Below, in pieces: positions 63,999-64,000 of a DNA stretch of 64,000 bases. The stretch comes from Planctomycetaceae bacterium. GTDB taxonomy: Bacteria; Planctomycetota; Phycisphaerae; Phycisphaerales; SM1A02. The notes beneath the pieces are model-generated. The model ran no database searches. It was given only the letters and a program-made list of their open reading frames with translations, and had not been told where the DNA came from. The stretch's first letter is position 1, and each line of letters opens with the position of its first letter. Made by a program: the position numbers and the translations under genes. The stretch covers positions 248,001-312,000 of the forward strand of contig CANLHK010000001.1 of the NCBI GenBank assembly GCA_947490615.1, written 5' to 3'.

Positions 63999-64000
63999 GC

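Overview
The window is about 64 kb of GC-rich chromosomal DNA from a bacterium that most resembles a Planctomycetota member of the Phycisphaerae/Phycisphaerales type. Supporting signs are a PEP-CTERM-like secreted protein ending in a PAPSAIALLGLAGL-type segment plus arginines, planctomycete-style lipoproteins, a fused indolepyruvate:ferredoxin-oxidoreductase-like protein, a degenerate GH10-like protein, and an orphan mraZ. The assignment is inferred from gene content; there is no rRNA in the window. Almost everything is housekeeping or core metabolism. I see no prophage, insertion sequence, CRISPR array or integrase.

Layout. 1-9 kb: 3' end of rlmN, the large IOR-like gene, a HAD phosphatase, an APH-fold kinase, a membrane TPR-like protein and an RluA-family pseudouridine synthase. 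9-16 kb: a secreted type I pullulanase, then an RND efflux permease with its adaptor. 16-20 kb: ychF, a PEP-CTERM-like gene, aat and an aldehyde dehydrogenase. 20.8-24.8 kb: tRNA-Gln(UUG), a GlmU uridylyltransferase domain, prs, rplY/ctc, pth and rpsF, closed by an intrinsic terminator; the order glmU-prs-ctc-pth recalls Bacillus gcaD-prs-ctc-spoVC. 24.8-28 kb: a three-gene overlapping cassette of YtrA-type GntR regulator, ABC ATPase and ABC permease, with a palindromic operator abutting the regulator start. 28-30 kb: low-complexity repeats, ssb, rplI and a stand-alone NrdJ C-terminal (TSCPD) domain.

30.5-36 kb is a minus-strand operon of GH10-like protein, HhH/ComEA-like protein and mfd, with every junction a 4-bp overlap. 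36-45.7 kb holds purC-folD, a TlpA-like thioredoxin, a DadA-like FAD oxidoreductase, a ROK kinase with a formimidoylglutamase-like gene and an AsmA-like gene (minus), then folE and glyQS. 45.7-54 kb is an amino-acid catabolism block on the minus strand: M48 protease, dapF, M20 deacylase, astC, astA and astD. Between astD and glyS lies a candidate rod-shaped RNA and two strong minus-facing terminators. 54-64 kb holds a lipoprotein, a NifU-like protein, csrA, mraZ, a flavin reductase, an amidohydrolase, a cluster of two paralogous lipoproteins with a glycosyltransferase-like gene and DUF2752, an M19 dipeptidase and a partial unknown gene.

The most interesting region is 56.1-57.35 kb. csrA (+) carries an own-mRNA hairpin whose loop contains its Shine-Dalgarno sequence and a GGA, the classic CsrA site. 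Convergent to it, downstream of mraZ on the minus strand, is about 430 bp without a gene that folds into serial hairpins, four of which expose GGA in the loop; I counted 18 GGA on that strand against 8 on the other. It is a candidate CsrB-like CsrA-sequestering RNA. mraZ itself has a readable sigma70-type promoter overlapped by four boxes spaced exactly 10 nt apart, as expected for MraZ autoregulation.
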